64,000 nucleotides of DNA from Rhodoferax sp. (GTDB taxonomy: Bacteria > Pseudomonadota > Gammaproteobacteria > Burkholderiales > Burkholderiaceae_C), in assembly GCF_013297935.1 (NCBI RefSeq), contig NZ_JAAFIX010000001.1, forward strand, positions 621,466 through 685,465. The letters are read 5' to 3'. Within the stretch, counting starts at the first letter, position 1; each line of letters begins with the position of its first letter. The notes under the pieces are model-generated. The model saw nothing but the letters and a program-made list of their open reading frames with translations, made no database searches and was not told the origin of the DNA. Below, in pieces: positions 40,444 to 48,974 of this stretch. A program made the translations under genes and the position numbers.

Positions 40444-41073
40444 ATGGCCCAACCGGACCACAGCCCGTCTGCAGAGCGCAACAAGCACCCCATTCTGGAG
40501 GTGCTGCGCTCCGTGCTGCCCGCCAGCGGGCGGGCGCTGGAGATTGCCTCCGGCACCGGGCAACACGTGGTGTGGTTTGCGCAAGGCATGCCGGAGTGGA
40601 CCTGGTACCCCACCGAGGTGCACCGGGGCGCGCTCTACAACATTGAAGTGCGCGCCACCGAGGCGGATCTGGCGAATATCGAGATCGCTCAGCAACTCGA
40701 TGTGTGCAGGGAGCCTTGGTTTGCCCCCGGCTCAGCCATGGCACAGCCCTACCAGCTGGTGCTGTGCATCAACATGCTGCACATTGCGCCCTGGGCGGCT
40801 TGCGCAGCCTTGATGCGCGGGGCCGCCGCGTCTCTGGCGGACGACGGTGTGTTGGTCACCTACGGGCCGTATTTCGAGACAGGCATAGCGCCGACGGAAA
40901 GCAACCTTGCGTTCGACGCCAGCCTGCGGGCGCATGCCCCTAGTTTTGGTATCCGGCAACTGGACGATGTGGCTGCTGAAGCCGGCCGGTTCGGCTTGGA
41001 ACTCCGAGCGCGCCATGCTTTGCCGGCCAACAACCTGTTGCTGGTCTGGGCGCGCAAGCGCACCGTCGCCTGA
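40444..41073 (+). CDS. DUF938 SAM-dependent methyltransferase-like protein
   Basis: A 209-residue protein of the Rossmann methyltransferase fold. LEIASGTGQHVVWFA is the SAM-binding loop and CINMLHIAPWAA and TYGPYFETG are DUF938 blocks. Substrate unknown. It converges with the exonuclease gene, with only 4 bases between stops. Confidence 0.87.
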   Translation: MAQPDHSPSAERNKHPILEVLRSVLPASGRALEIASGTGQHVVWFAQGMPEWTWYPTEVHRGALYNIEVRATEADLANIEIAQQLDVCREPWFAPGSAMAQPYQLVLCINMLHIAPWAACAALMRGAAASLADDGVLVTYGPYFETGIAPTESNLAFDASLRAHAPSFGIRQLDDVAAEAGRFGLELRARHALPANNLLLVWARKRTVA

Positions 41074-41077
41074 AGAC

Positions 41078-41683
41078 CTATAGCCCTAAAGCGTTGAAGA
41101 CGCGAATGGCGGCATAGGCATCGTTGGCCGCGTAGACCAATTGCGATTCCGTGAGCCGCGGCGCTGCCCAATTGCTGGTGGCTGCCTTTTTACTTTTGGC
41201 AAAGCGCTGCTGAAACAGCACCGCCACTGCGCCCTTAACCCCCATGTCCTTGCGGTAACCGCGCTCGCGGAACACCGTATTGAGCTCCAACACGCCCATG
41301 GGCTCCACACCGAGCTTGTGCAAGATGCGCTTGCGGTCGTCCCCGAGCCCGAAACCTGCTTTGGCAATGCCCGGCAAGGCCATAAGCTCTGCGGCCACCG
41401 CACGGCACGCTGGGTCGTGCAGCTGGAACACCCAAGCGCGCTCAGGCGTGGAGAGCTGGAGCACATGCGGGCCGTCGGACACCTCGCCCACCTTGAAAGT
41501 GGGCTTGGACTCGGTGTCAAACCCCCAAGCGCGCGCTTGGCGCAAGGCAGCTGAGGCGGTTTGGGCCTGCGGGCCATCGCTCACCAAGGTGATGCGATCT
41601 AAGCCCAGGCGGCTGAACTCAGGGAGCAGTGCAATGGCATCTTTATCGGGGGTGGCGTGCTGTTCTCGGGGGTTTTGTTGCAT
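41078..41683 (-). CDS. 3'-5' exonuclease, RNase D-like DEDD family
   Basis: A 201-residue protein. WGFDTESKP supplies the DxE of motif I, AGFGLGDDRKR the motif II Asp, and YAANDAYAAIRVF the motif III Tyr and Asp, so the DEDDy catalytic set is present. No HRDC domains follow, so it is a short single-domain version. ATG 41683 chosen; a longer frame exists upstream. Confidence 0.88.
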   Translation of the reverse strand: MQQNPREQHATPDKDAIALLPEFSRLGLDRITLVSDGPQAQTASAALRQARAWGFDTESKPTFKVGEVSDGPHVLQLSTPERAWVFQLHDPACRAVAAELMALPGIAKAGFGLGDDRKRILHKLGVEPMGVLELNTVFRERGYRKDMGVKGAVAVLFQQRFAKSKKAATSNWAAPRLTESQLVYAANDAYAAIRVFNALGL

Positions 41684-41769
41684 GGGGCGTATCATCGCCC
41701 ACCTGCCACTGGTTGGCCTCACTGATTTGCCCGCGGCCCGCTCTGGGGCCCTGCGCACAAGGATTCCCC

Positions 41770-42096
41770 ATGAAAAAAACATTCCCCCTCCTCTTTGAAG
41801 GCAAACACCCTGACCGTCTGCTGGACGCGACCAAACACGAAATCCGCAAGTACATGAAGCGCGAGCGCAACCGCGCGCTGCCCGAAGGCGTAGACTTTTG
41901 GGACTTTGATTGCCGCTTCGGCGCCACCGAACAAGAGGCCGTTGTGGCTCACCCGGCAGAGCTGATCAGCCTGATCGACACCACCGCCAAAGCGGGTGGC
42001 ACCCAGTTTTATGTAGAAATTCTGGCCAAGCACGGGGTGCGCAAGCCACGTGACCCGTCGGCAGCGCCCACGATTGGCAACTTTCTGGAAGAGTGA
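41770..42096 (+). CDS. Conserved hypothetical protein (DUF6172-like)
   Basis: A 108-residue soluble protein starting MKKTFPLLFEGKHPDRLLDA. HEIRKYMKRERNRALPEGVD and FWDFDCRFGA are strongly conserved in betaproteobacterial homologues I recall as DUF6172. Role unknown. Divergent from the exonuclease gene with 86 bases between starts. Confidence 0.75.
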   Translation: MKKTFPLLFEGKHPDRLLDATKHEIRKYMKRERNRALPEGVDFWDFDCRFGATEQEAVVAHPAELISLIDTTAKAGGTQFYVEILAKHGVRKPRDPSAAPTIGNFLEE

Positions 42097-42136
42097 GGCC
42101 GGGGCTAGCACAGCCTGACTTCTGTTTTGCTGCGCG

Positions 42137-42245
42137 CGGGGCAAATAAAGTTGAAAAAAACTTACCCCAATCGCCTGTGGACTGTTGTGTGGAAAAGCGT
42201 GTTTACAAGCGTCGAAAAGCCCGCCCAGCTTAGCTTTCAACACGA
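42137..42245 (+). repeat. DnaA-box-containing intergenic repeat, copy 2
   Basis: GAAAAAAACTTACCCCAATC, CCTGTGGACT, TGTGTGGAAAAGCGTGTTTA and CGTCGAAAAGCCCG align with copy 1. The 9-mer is TGTGGAAAA (42188-42196), one base off a DnaA box. Confidence 0.65.
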
Positions 42246-42269
42246 CGCCTAAAAAACAGGCACATTCTC

Positions 42270-42296
42270 AACCCCGTTTTTTACGGGGTTTTTTTG
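42270..42296 (+). terminator. Rho-independent terminator
   Basis: AACCCCG, a T-rich 7-base loop, then CGGGGTT followed by a T-run. Direction suits the 108-residue gene ending at 42096; the GGDEF gene ends at 42313 on the other strand and may also use it. Confidence 0.85.
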
Positions 42297-42312
42297 TGCT
42301 ACGGGGTTAGGC

Positions 42313-43863
42313 TTACGCCAGCACGGCACGGCCTTTGCCGGCTGCCTTGGCGGAGTACAAGGCGCGATCGGCGGCCAGCATCAAGGCCTTCACATCCTCG
42401 CCATGCCGGGGGAACAGGGCCACGCCGATGCTGGCACCCAGGGGAACGTCTACACCCGGGTACGGCATGGCGAGCGCCCCCACCAAGCGGTCTGCCGTGT
42501 GGAGCGCTTCGCTCGTGCTCACCTCGCTGAGTAATACGAGGAACTCATCACCACCTATGCGGGCCGCCACGTCAGACGCGCGGATCGTCTGCCCGATACG
42601 CTGTGCCACGATTTTCAGCACTGCGTCGCCGACCGAGTGGCCCTGGGTGTCATTGACTTGCTTGAAGCCGTCCAGATCGAGTGCCAACACCGCGACCTCG
42701 CCTCCCCTGCGGCGAGCGCCGGCCAAGCTGCGCTGGGCCAGCTCGTCGAAGAGCAGGCGGTTGGGCAGCTCGGTCAAGGCGTCGTGCTGGGCATAGAACT
42801 TGACCTTGCGCATGGCATCGGCTGCTTGCAGCATCGCCGTACCGACTGCTTGGGCTTCCTGAAGCTCCAGGCCGGGCAAAGTGATGTCTTCTCCGCGACC
42901 CAGTGCAATGGCCGCATCGTTGAGCTGGCGCACCGAATTCAGCACTTTGGCAGCAGCCCGGTGTGCCATCCACAGCCCCAGCGCCAATGCTGCCGCCAAG
43001 CCCAACAACACTTGGGCGAGTTGCACCATTAACCCCCTGTGCAACTCGCTTTTGGGCGCCGCCGCCACCACGGTCCATGCCCACCGGGTTGAGGTGCTAA
43101 AGGCGGTAAACACCGGAATGTGGTCCTTGGTGACAGACTCGAGGAAACCTGAGCGTTGTTCCCTGATTCGGGCCACCAAGGTGCCGCCGGCGGCTTGACC
43201 TACGAAACGGTCCGAATCCCGGGAGCGCCCTGCAATCGTGTAGCTGCTGTCTAAAACAGCCACCAACCACCCATCCGGCAGGGTGTGCCGGGCAATGATG
43301 GCGTTGATGCGCTCCGGGGTGAGCCCGATATTCAGGCTGTAGGCCACCTCGCCCTTCACAACCACAGGCACCCCCATGGCGATGATGTGGCGCTGTGTTG
43401 TCGGCCCGATAAATACATCAGTGAGCACCGCGACTCGCTCGTCAAACACACGGCGAAGTTGCGGAGGGGTCCGGTTGTCGGGCAAGACCGCACCGAACGG
43501 CAGCAGAGTGTTAAGGACTTGCCGCCCCTCGCGGTCGGAGAGTATGTAGTTCAACACCACGCCGGACTGCAGTGCGTTAGATGCACGCAGGTAGAAGCCC
43601 CGAAGGTTGCCGTCCGCCAACTCGGGCGCAGTGGCCAGGGTTTTGAGCGCCGATTCAATGGCCGCCAACTCGTTGTCCAGATCGCTCTGGATCGCACGCA
43701 CCATCAGCGCCGTTTGTTGCTCCACGCTCTCGCGTTGCAGGAGATAGTTGGCATAGGCCAGCAAAACACCGACCAGAGCGGCAGGCAGCACACTGACGAT
43801 GACCAGCATTCTCAAAGCCCGCCGCAGCGAAACACTGCGGCGTGCACGTATCCGGTTTGGCAT
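42313..43863 (-). CDS. Diguanylate cyclase with extracytoplasmic Cache-like sensor
   Basis: A 516-residue protein. TM1 (MLVIVSVLPAALVGVLLAYA) and TM2 (VLLGLAAALALGLWMAH) bound a periplasmic sensor with FGAVLPDNR and GVPVVVKGEVAYSLNIGL, similar to dCache domains. The C-terminal domain has RIGGDEFLVLL with an I-site RASD five residues before it, so an active, feedback-controlled c-di-GMP synthase is expected. Flanked on both sides by copies of the DnaA-box repeat. Confidence 0.9.
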   Translation of the reverse strand: MPNRIRARRSVSLRRALRMLVIVSVLPAALVGVLLAYANYLLQRESVEQQTALMVRAIQSDLDNELAAIESALKTLATAPELADGNLRGFYLRASNALQSGVVLNYILSDREGRQVLNTLLPFGAVLPDNRTPPQLRRVFDERVAVLTDVFIGPTTQRHIIAMGVPVVVKGEVAYSLNIGLTPERINAIIARHTLPDGWLVAVLDSSYTIAGRSRDSDRFVGQAAGGTLVARIREQRSGFLESVTKDHIPVFTAFSTSTRWAWTVVAAAPKSELHRGLMVQLAQVLLGLAAALALGLWMAHRAAAKVLNSVRQLNDAAIALGRGEDITLPGLELQEAQAVGTAMLQAADAMRKVKFYAQHDALTELPNRLLFDELAQRSLAGARRRGGEVAVLALDLDGFKQVNDTQGHSVGDAVLKIVAQRIGQTIRASDVAARIGGDEFLVLLSEVSTSEALHTADRLVGALAMPYPGVDVPLGASIGVALFPRHGEDVKALMLAADRALYSAKAAGKGRAVLA

Positions 43864-43934
43864 GTGGTGACAGCCCCGTGTTGTGATGAATTCTTTTTTC
43901 CTCTGTCCACACTATGGCAGAGGAACGTGAAGAC

Positions 43935-44040
43935 AACAACTTTGTAAAAAAACTCACCCCTTTCCCGTGTGGGCCACGCTGTGGATAACCCTAGGCATAA
44001 GCCGCCAAATCCGCGCCAGTATTGGGCTGCAACACGATGC
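43935..44040 (+). repeat. DnaA-box-containing intergenic repeat, copy 3
   Basis: GTAAAAAAACTCACCCC, CCGTGTGGGCC, CTGTGGATAACC, CCGCCAAATCCGCGCC and TATTGGGCTGCAACACGATG match copy 1. TGTGGATAA at 43980-43988 is a perfect DnaA-box complement. Confidence 0.65.
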
Positions 44041-44149
44041 CTTTTTTTTAAGCACGTCAACCCGTACGGAGCAAAGAAAAAGTGGCATTTTGTCAATGAG
44101 GGAAAGTTATGTGTTAGCACCCGCGGCGAATCGGTTTAGTCGATGAAAA

Positions 44150-44270
44150 CGAAGCCAACGGCACCGGAATTACCCCTCGAAACTGTGCGCCACTTTGTGG
44201 ATAACTATGTTCACAACCACCAAAACCCGCGTAAACAGGGGCTTTGAAGGCCGTGCCTGTAAAGTAGTCA
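44150..44270 (+). repeat. DnaA-box-containing intergenic repeat, copy 4
   Basis: More diverged copy: AATTACCCCTCG, AACTGTGCGCC, TTTGTGGATAACTATGTTCA, CACCAAAACCCGCG. TGTGGATAA at 44196-44204. The stretch 43864-44335 holds only this copy, copy 3 and the promoter region of the DsbG-like gene. Confidence 0.55.
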
Positions 44271-44335
44271 CTGCGGGAATCAATGCCGCTTTTCATGACT
44301 CCACCCACGCTGAAACTTTTACACACTGCAACACC

Positions 44336-44980
44336 ATGACTTTGAAGTCCACCTCGTCCACCCCCGCCCTGCCTACCCGCCACGCTGAGCGGGGTCGCCT
44401 GCATCTGCTGGCACTGCCTGCGCTGCTGGGTTTAGGCACACTGGCCGCGTGCGGCGACAAAAAAGACGAGGGTGCCCAACCCGCCGCCAAGGCGGCAGCG
44501 GTAACCCCTGATCAGGCCTACGAGAAGATTGCAGCCCAAGGCAAGGGATTCACCGTGGGCGCACTCATGGCGGCCAACCCGGCCTATGTCTTGTTTGACC
44601 CCCAGTGCCCGCACTGCGGCCACTTGTGGACCGCCTCGCAGGCGCTGCTGCCCAAGGCCAAGTTCGTGTGGATTCCGGTGTCTTTCATCAACGGCAAAAG
44701 CGCACCGCAGGGTGCCGCCATCTTGAGCGCGGCCAATCCGGCGGAGTTCATGGCTGCACATGAGACTTCGCTTCTCGCCGGCACGGGCGGTACCCCTTTG
44801 CCAGCGTCGGTGGCACCGGAGGTAGAGGCCACGATCAAGGCCAACACCGTGCTGTTCAACGACCTGTCGGTCGAGTCCGTGCCCTATGTGGTGGCCAAAA
44901 ATGTGAAGACAGGTCAGGTGGTTACCCACGCTGGCGCCATGGAAACTGCGGCGCTGGCCGAGCTTTTGGGCCTGAGCTAA
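44336..44980 (+). CDS. DsbA/DsbG-like periplasmic thiol:disulfide lipoprotein
   Basis: A 214-residue protein. LGLGTLAACGDKK contains a lipobox, so it is probably anchored to a membrane as a lipoprotein. The thioredoxin-fold part has the active site DPQCPHCGHLW and a VPYVVA cis-Pro loop. This is close to the DsbG/DsbA group acting on periplasmic disulfides. ATG 44336 is used; upstream frame lies in the repeat. Convergent with the YitT gene (4-base gap). Confidence 0.82.
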   Translation: MTLKSTSSTPALPTRHAERGRLHLLALPALLGLGTLAACGDKKDEGAQPAAKAAAVTPDQAYEKIAAQGKGFTVGALMAANPAYVLFDPQCPHCGHLWTASQALLPKAKFVWIPVSFINGKSAPQGAAILSAANPAEFMAAHETSLLAGTGGTPLPASVAPEVEATIKANTVLFNDLSVESVPYVVAKNVKTGQVVTHAGAMETAALAELLGLS

Positions 44981-44984
44981 ACCG

Positions 44985-45680
44985 CTAGAGCACCGCGTAG
45001 CGGCCGGGCCGGTGGTTGACCGCAATAAACAGGTTCATCACCACCGCGGCAAACACCGAGTAGGCCACCCGCACCGGCTCGACCACGGTCAGTGCGAGCA
45101 ACACAATGGTGCAGTCCATCCCCATTTGCACCATACCCGCGCGCCATCCGCGTGAGCGCTGCAGGTACAGCGACACAATGGTGGCGCCCCCTAGGCTTGC
45201 GCGGTGCCGAGCCAAAAACAGGCAACCCGAACCCAAGAGCAAGCCGCCCAGCACCGCCGCGTAGGCAGGGTGCAGGCGCTCGATGGCAAACAGTCTGGGC
45301 GACCACTCCGCCATGGCCGACAAGAAACTGATCGCCACAAAGGTCTTGATGGTGAACTCGCGCCCCATGCGCTGCCAGGCGAACCAGTAAAACGGCAAGT
45401 TGATGAGGAAAAACAATTTGCCCAGACTCACCCCCGTGGCGTAGTGCAGCACAAACGCAGCCCCGGCCGTACCACCGGTCAACAGTCCGGCTTGCGCAAA
45501 CAAAATCAGCGCCAGGCTCACAAACAAGGTGCCGGTGAAAATGGCCTGAGCGTCTTCAAACCAGGTGTGCATTTGCACGGCCCCCTGCAAGGCAGATGGC
45601 AGTTCAACCGGTCCGCGTGGGGAGTTTTCAGGTTCAGTGGGAGGCATGGAGGGTGACATGGGTCTGAGCGGAGCAAGCAT
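44985..45680 (-). CDS. YitT/DUF161-family membrane protein
   Basis: A 231-residue protein with five or six hydrophobic helices after a Pro-rich cytoplasmic start. FTGTLFVSLALILFAQAGLL, GGTAGAAFVLHYATGVSLG and GLLLGSGCLFLARHRASLGG are YitT family blocks. Transport or signalling role unknown. A later ATG (45656, MSPSMPP) is an alternative start. Confidence 0.82.
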   Translation of the reverse strand: MLAPLRPMSPSMPPTEPENSPRGPVELPSALQGAVQMHTWFEDAQAIFTGTLFVSLALILFAQAGLLTGGTAGAAFVLHYATGVSLGKLFFLINLPFYWFAWQRMGREFTIKTFVAISFLSAMAEWSPRLFAIERLHPAYAAVLGGLLLGSGCLFLARHRASLGGATIVSLYLQRSRGWRAGMVQMGMDCTIVLLALTVVEPVRVAYSVFAAVVMNLFIAVNHRPGRYAVL

Positions 45681-45724
45681 TGTGCCGCGCGACTCGCCGC
45701 CATGTTGACAGGCCGCTTACCGGC

Positions 45725-46564
45725 TCACCAGCTGGAGGGGTCCACCTTGTAGTAGCCCTGCAGCTCCCCATACAGCGCCGCGTCGTAAGCGCGCAAGGCA
45801 GCACCTTGCTCAAAAAAGACCTCGGACACGACCGAAAAAAACTCGGCCGGGTCCTGCGCGCCATAGTGGTCCAGCAGCACCTGCTGGTGCATAAAGGCCT
45901 CGCCTTGCAAGCGCTCAAAGGCCGCAGTAAACACCGCCTTCCAGCGCTCGGGATGGTGGTCGGCATCGCCGGGCAGCGGCAGAGGTGCACCGATAGCTTG
46001 CCCGTTTTCCTGATCAAGCTGGTGTGCAAACTCGTGAATCACCACGTTGCGACCATCGTGCGGATCCGCAGCACCTTGCACCACGTCCTGCCACGACAGG
46101 ATGACCTGCCCTTCCGACCAGCTCTCCCCCGCCAATGACTGGCGCTCGGCATGGTGAACCCCGGCGGCATCGGTGTGCTGCCGCTGCACCACGAACGCGG
46201 CCGGGTAGAGCAATATCTGGCGCACCCCGGCAAAGTAGTCCGCCGGCACGCCACGGGTGCGGTTGAGCAGCAGGAGGCAGGCATTGGCGGCCACCACGAC
46301 ACGCATCTCTTCAGTGACCTGCAGTCCGTCGCAGCCGATAAACGATTTTTCAGCCACGAACACCTGCATGTGTTTTTTGAGCTGCAGTTGCAAATCCGCC
46401 GGGAGACGCCCAAACAGGGGCACACGCTTGCGAAGGTGTTTGCGCCACGCTGGCGGAAAGGGCTGCTGCTGCACTCGTTCGCGCCGCCAACGCATCCACC
46501 GCGGGTAACCCAGCAACCCGATCAGCAGCAACAAGGCTGCAAGGCAAAAAATCAAAAAGGCCAC
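45725..46564 (-). CDS. mtfA: M90-family zinc peptidase, MtfA-like
   Basis: A 279-residue protein. One N-terminal transmembrane helix (FLIFCLAALLLLIGLLG) precedes the soluble domain. VIHEFAHQLDQENG carries the HExxH-type ligands as HEFAH, and AEFFSVVSEVFFE supplies the downstream Glu. MtfA in E. coli binds and inactivates Mlc; the N-terminal anchor is present in many homologues. Confidence 0.85.
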   Translation of the reverse strand: MAFLIFCLAALLLLIGLLGYPRWMRWRRERVQQQPFPPAWRKHLRKRVPLFGRLPADLQLQLKKHMQVFVAEKSFIGCDGLQVTEEMRVVVAANACLLLLNRTRGVPADYFAGVRQILLYPAAFVVQRQHTDAAGVHHAERQSLAGESWSEGQVILSWQDVVQGAADPHDGRNVVIHEFAHQLDQENGQAIGAPLPLPGDADHHPERWKAVFTAAFERLQGEAFMHQQVLLDHYGAQDPAEFFSVVSEVFFEQGAALRAYDAALYGELQGYYKVDPSSW

Positions 46565-46649
46565 AAGGTCTCCGTCAGCAGCACTGCGTGAGCAATGTAA
46601 CTGGAGACCGTGCAGCCTTTTTCAAGCGCCCATGCGGCGCGCAGTGTGC

Positions 46650-47087
46650 TTAGCGCGCCACCAACACCGGCACCGTGCTCTGGGCGACCACTTTAGTCGC
46701 CACACTGCCCAGCACCAGGCGCTCAATGCCAGACCGCCCATGCGAGCCGATTACGATCAAGTCCGCCCCCAGCGCCTGCGCACTTTGCACAATGCCGTTC
46801 ACGGCGGTGACATCCTCCACGAGACTCACCTCCAACTCCACCGCAGCGCCATCGCGGCACAAAGCGTCGACTTGAGCATGGGCCTTGGCCGCCATTTGCT
46901 GGCCGGCGGTGGCGTAAGCCTGCAGACCAGCTGGGTTCATTTCGCCCAGCCCGATATAGGGGTACGGGTCTGCCACATACAGGGCTGTGAGTTTGGCTCC
47001 GTGTGTGCGGGCCAGCCCGACGGCCATGTGCGATGCATGCTCCGAAGATACCGAGCCGTCTGTCGCTAAAAGAATGTGCTTGAACAT
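46650..47087 (-). CDS. Universal stress protein UspA family
   Basis: A 145-residue protein starting MFKHILLATDGSVSSEHASH. The ATP-binding GSHGRSGIERLVLGSVA motif near the C-terminus places it in the ATP-binding UspA group. Cytoplasmic stress protein. ATG 47087 follows a purine-rich ribosome site. Confidence 0.9.
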   Translation of the reverse strand: MFKHILLATDGSVSSEHASHMAVGLARTHGAKLTALYVADPYPYIGLGEMNPAGLQAYATAGQQMAAKAHAQVDALCRDGAAVELEVSLVEDVTAVNGIVQSAQALGADLIVIGSHGRSGIERLVLGSVATKVVAQSTVPVLVAR

Positions 47088-47235
47088 AAAGTGCTCCTGT
47101 GAATCCATACCCCCACTGTGTAGGTGTCTTGCGCTGGTGTCCTTGATCTGCATCACATGCAGCCCAGCTGCACAGGGTTGCAGGACCACGGCGTTACGCT
47201 GTCATATGGCGGCGATACACTAGTTCCAAAACACC

Positions 47236-48150
47236 ATGAGAGCAGACATGCTGCGACTCTTCAAAACACTTGCCGTCGTTGGCTTCGCTTGCCTGGCTTG
47301 GCTGCATCCTGCAGCCCGAGCCACGGCGCCCATGCAATACACCTACCCGCCACCCGAGAGTGGGTCGGACGTGCGCTTGCAGTTCTATTGGGATGTGCTC
47401 CAGCTCGCGCTAGATGAGACGCGCGCCAAATGGGGCCCTTTTGAGTTACGGCCCGCCGCGAAAGTGATGACTTCGGCACGGGCAGAAGTTCAGCTGACTA
47501 GCGGCCAGGACATCACCATCATGGCCCGCACGACCAGCCAGGAACGCGAGCGAAAGCTCTTGCCGATCCGCATTCCCGTGGACAAGGGCTTAACCGGCTA
47601 CCGTTTGTTTTTAATCAACGAGGCGAATCAGGCTGCCTTCAGCGGCATTCGCAGCACCCGCGAGCTCAAACAGTTCAGCATCGGGCAGGCCAGCAGCTGG
47701 ATTGATGTCGAAATACTGCGCACCGCCGGCCTGGAGGTGGTAACGGGCCCCACTTACGAGAGCCTGTTCCCGATGCTGATGGCCGGGCGGTTTGACCTGT
47801 TTTCGCGGGGCGTCAATGAAATCAGCGCCGAGCTGTCCGCCAATGTGGGCAGCCACCCTGGGCTAGCCGTGGAGCAAAAACTGCTGCTCTACTACCCGCT
47901 ACCGCGCTACTACTTTTTCAACCGCAGCCCGGAAGGCGAGCGCTTAGCGCAGCGCGCTGAAGAGGGCTTGCGGATACTCATGCGTAACGGCAAGTTCCAG
48001 AAGCGCTACGTAGTGTTCAAGAAAAGTATTCTGGCGGACCTGCACCTCTCCGGCCGACGGGTAATCCGCATTCCCAACCTGACACTCTCCCCTGAGACGC
48101 CACTGGCCGACAGCGCCTTGTGGGACACCCTGGAGGCTGAGCTGCGCTGA
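47236..48150 (+). CDS. Orphan periplasmic solute-binding-like protein
   Basis: A 304-residue exported protein. After a signal (VVGFACLAWLHPAARA) the body resembles the family 3 solute-binding fold, with TGYRLFLINEANQAAFSGI and MLMAGRFDLFSRGVNE. No permease or ATPase is near. Similar in kind to the orphan at 39100. Confidence 0.7.
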   Translation: MRADMLRLFKTLAVVGFACLAWLHPAARATAPMQYTYPPPESGSDVRLQFYWDVLQLALDETRAKWGPFELRPAAKVMTSARAEVQLTSGQDITIMARTTSQERERKLLPIRIPVDKGLTGYRLFLINEANQAAFSGIRSTRELKQFSIGQASSWIDVEILRTAGLEVVTGPTYESLFPMLMAGRFDLFSRGVNEISAELSANVGSHPGLAVEQKLLLYYPLPRYYFFNRSPEGERLAQRAEEGLRILMRNGKFQKRYVVFKKSILADLHLSGRRVIRIPNLTLSPETPLADSALWDTLEAELR

Positions 48151-48172
48151 GCCTGACCCCGGCCTCCCACCC

Positions 48173-48907
48173 TTAAAACAAAGACAGGTTTTCTGGCGGT
48201 GCAGGACGGTCCGGGTGCTTAGCGGGCCGCGTAGTCTTGGGAGTGCGCAACACAGGCGCAGGCTCACCCTGCATGTCCTGCGCCGGATAACTTTGCATGA
48301 ACGCCATGGCCTGCTGCGGGCTGGCGTGCAGCCAATCTGCATAGTGCGCGGGCGGCACGATCACCGGAATGCGCTTTTCCTCCCCGGGCCGGTGCATGCG
48401 GCCCATGAGCGGGTGGCCATCGGCATTCACCGTGAGCAAGGTAAAGCTGTCGGCCTGCTCGCCGCTGAGCTTGTCGGTCCAGCGCTCCCAGAGGCCCGCC
48501 ACTGCAAACGGTTCCCCATCGCGCAGGGCGATCCGCCAGCGGGTGGCCCGGCCGCCTTGTTGGGCGGCATCTTCCCAACAGGGTTCAAAGAAACACTCCA
48601 TCGGCACCAGCGCCCATTGGCGGGCGGCCCAGGCGTTGCGAAAACTCGGCTTCAGGGCCACCGTTTCGCTGCGGGCGTTGTAGGTGCCGCGCGCCAGCTC
48701 TCGGGCGTGGTGGGCGTCGCGGCTCCAGGGCGGAATCAAGCCAAACTGAGCTAGTTGAACTGAGGCCCCCCCGGCACTGCGCACCACCACGGGAGCGGCG
48801 TAGCCGGGGTAGGTTTCAGCAGGCCAGTCACGACCTGCGGGGGTAACTGCCCCCAGCCGTTGCGCTAGAAAGTCGGTGCGGGCGGACGGTACAAAGTTGG
48901 TGCACAT
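48173..48907 (-). CDS. YedK/HMCES SOS response-associated peptidase
   Basis: A 244-residue SRAP protein that crosslinks to abasic sites in single-stranded DNA. MCTNFVP exposes Cys2, the nucleophile after Met removal. NARSETVALKPSFR, VPMECFFEPCWED and MHRPGEEKRIPVIVP are the family active-site blocks. All key residues are present. Confidence 0.92.
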   Translation of the reverse strand: MCTNFVPSARTDFLAQRLGAVTPAGRDWPAETYPGYAAPVVVRSAGGASVQLAQFGLIPPWSRDAHHARELARGTYNARSETVALKPSFRNAWAARQWALVPMECFFEPCWEDAAQQGGRATRWRIALRDGEPFAVAGLWERWTDKLSGEQADSFTLLTVNADGHPLMGRMHRPGEEKRIPVIVPPAHYADWLHASPQQAMAFMQSYPAQDMQGEPAPVLRTPKTTRPAKHPDRPAPPENLSLF

Positions 48908-48913
48908 GGGCTT

Positions 48914-48968
48914 ATGCTATAAAAATAATAGCTGCTTGCGCATATACCACCTGGGCTAGAGGCCTATA
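48914..48968 (+). repeat. Interspersed intergenic repeat copy
   Basis: TGCTATAAAAATAATAGCTG, TTGCGCATAT and GGGCTAGAGGCCTAT match the consensus. It lies in the 67-base gap between YedK and the RbgA-like gene. Confidence 0.8.
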
Positions 48969-48974
48969 TGACTC

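Noticed and set aside
39940..44270. Chromosomal origin of replication
   Set aside because: DnaA-box-like 9-mers occur, but they are spread over 4.3 kb between ordinary genes, with no AT-rich unwinding region and no dnaA, dnaN, gyrB or rpmH nearby.
39940..44270. Second attC array
   Set aside because: The repeats share a primary sequence rather than only terminal cores and a hairpin, which is opposite to attC sites, and they lie on either side of large ordinary genes.
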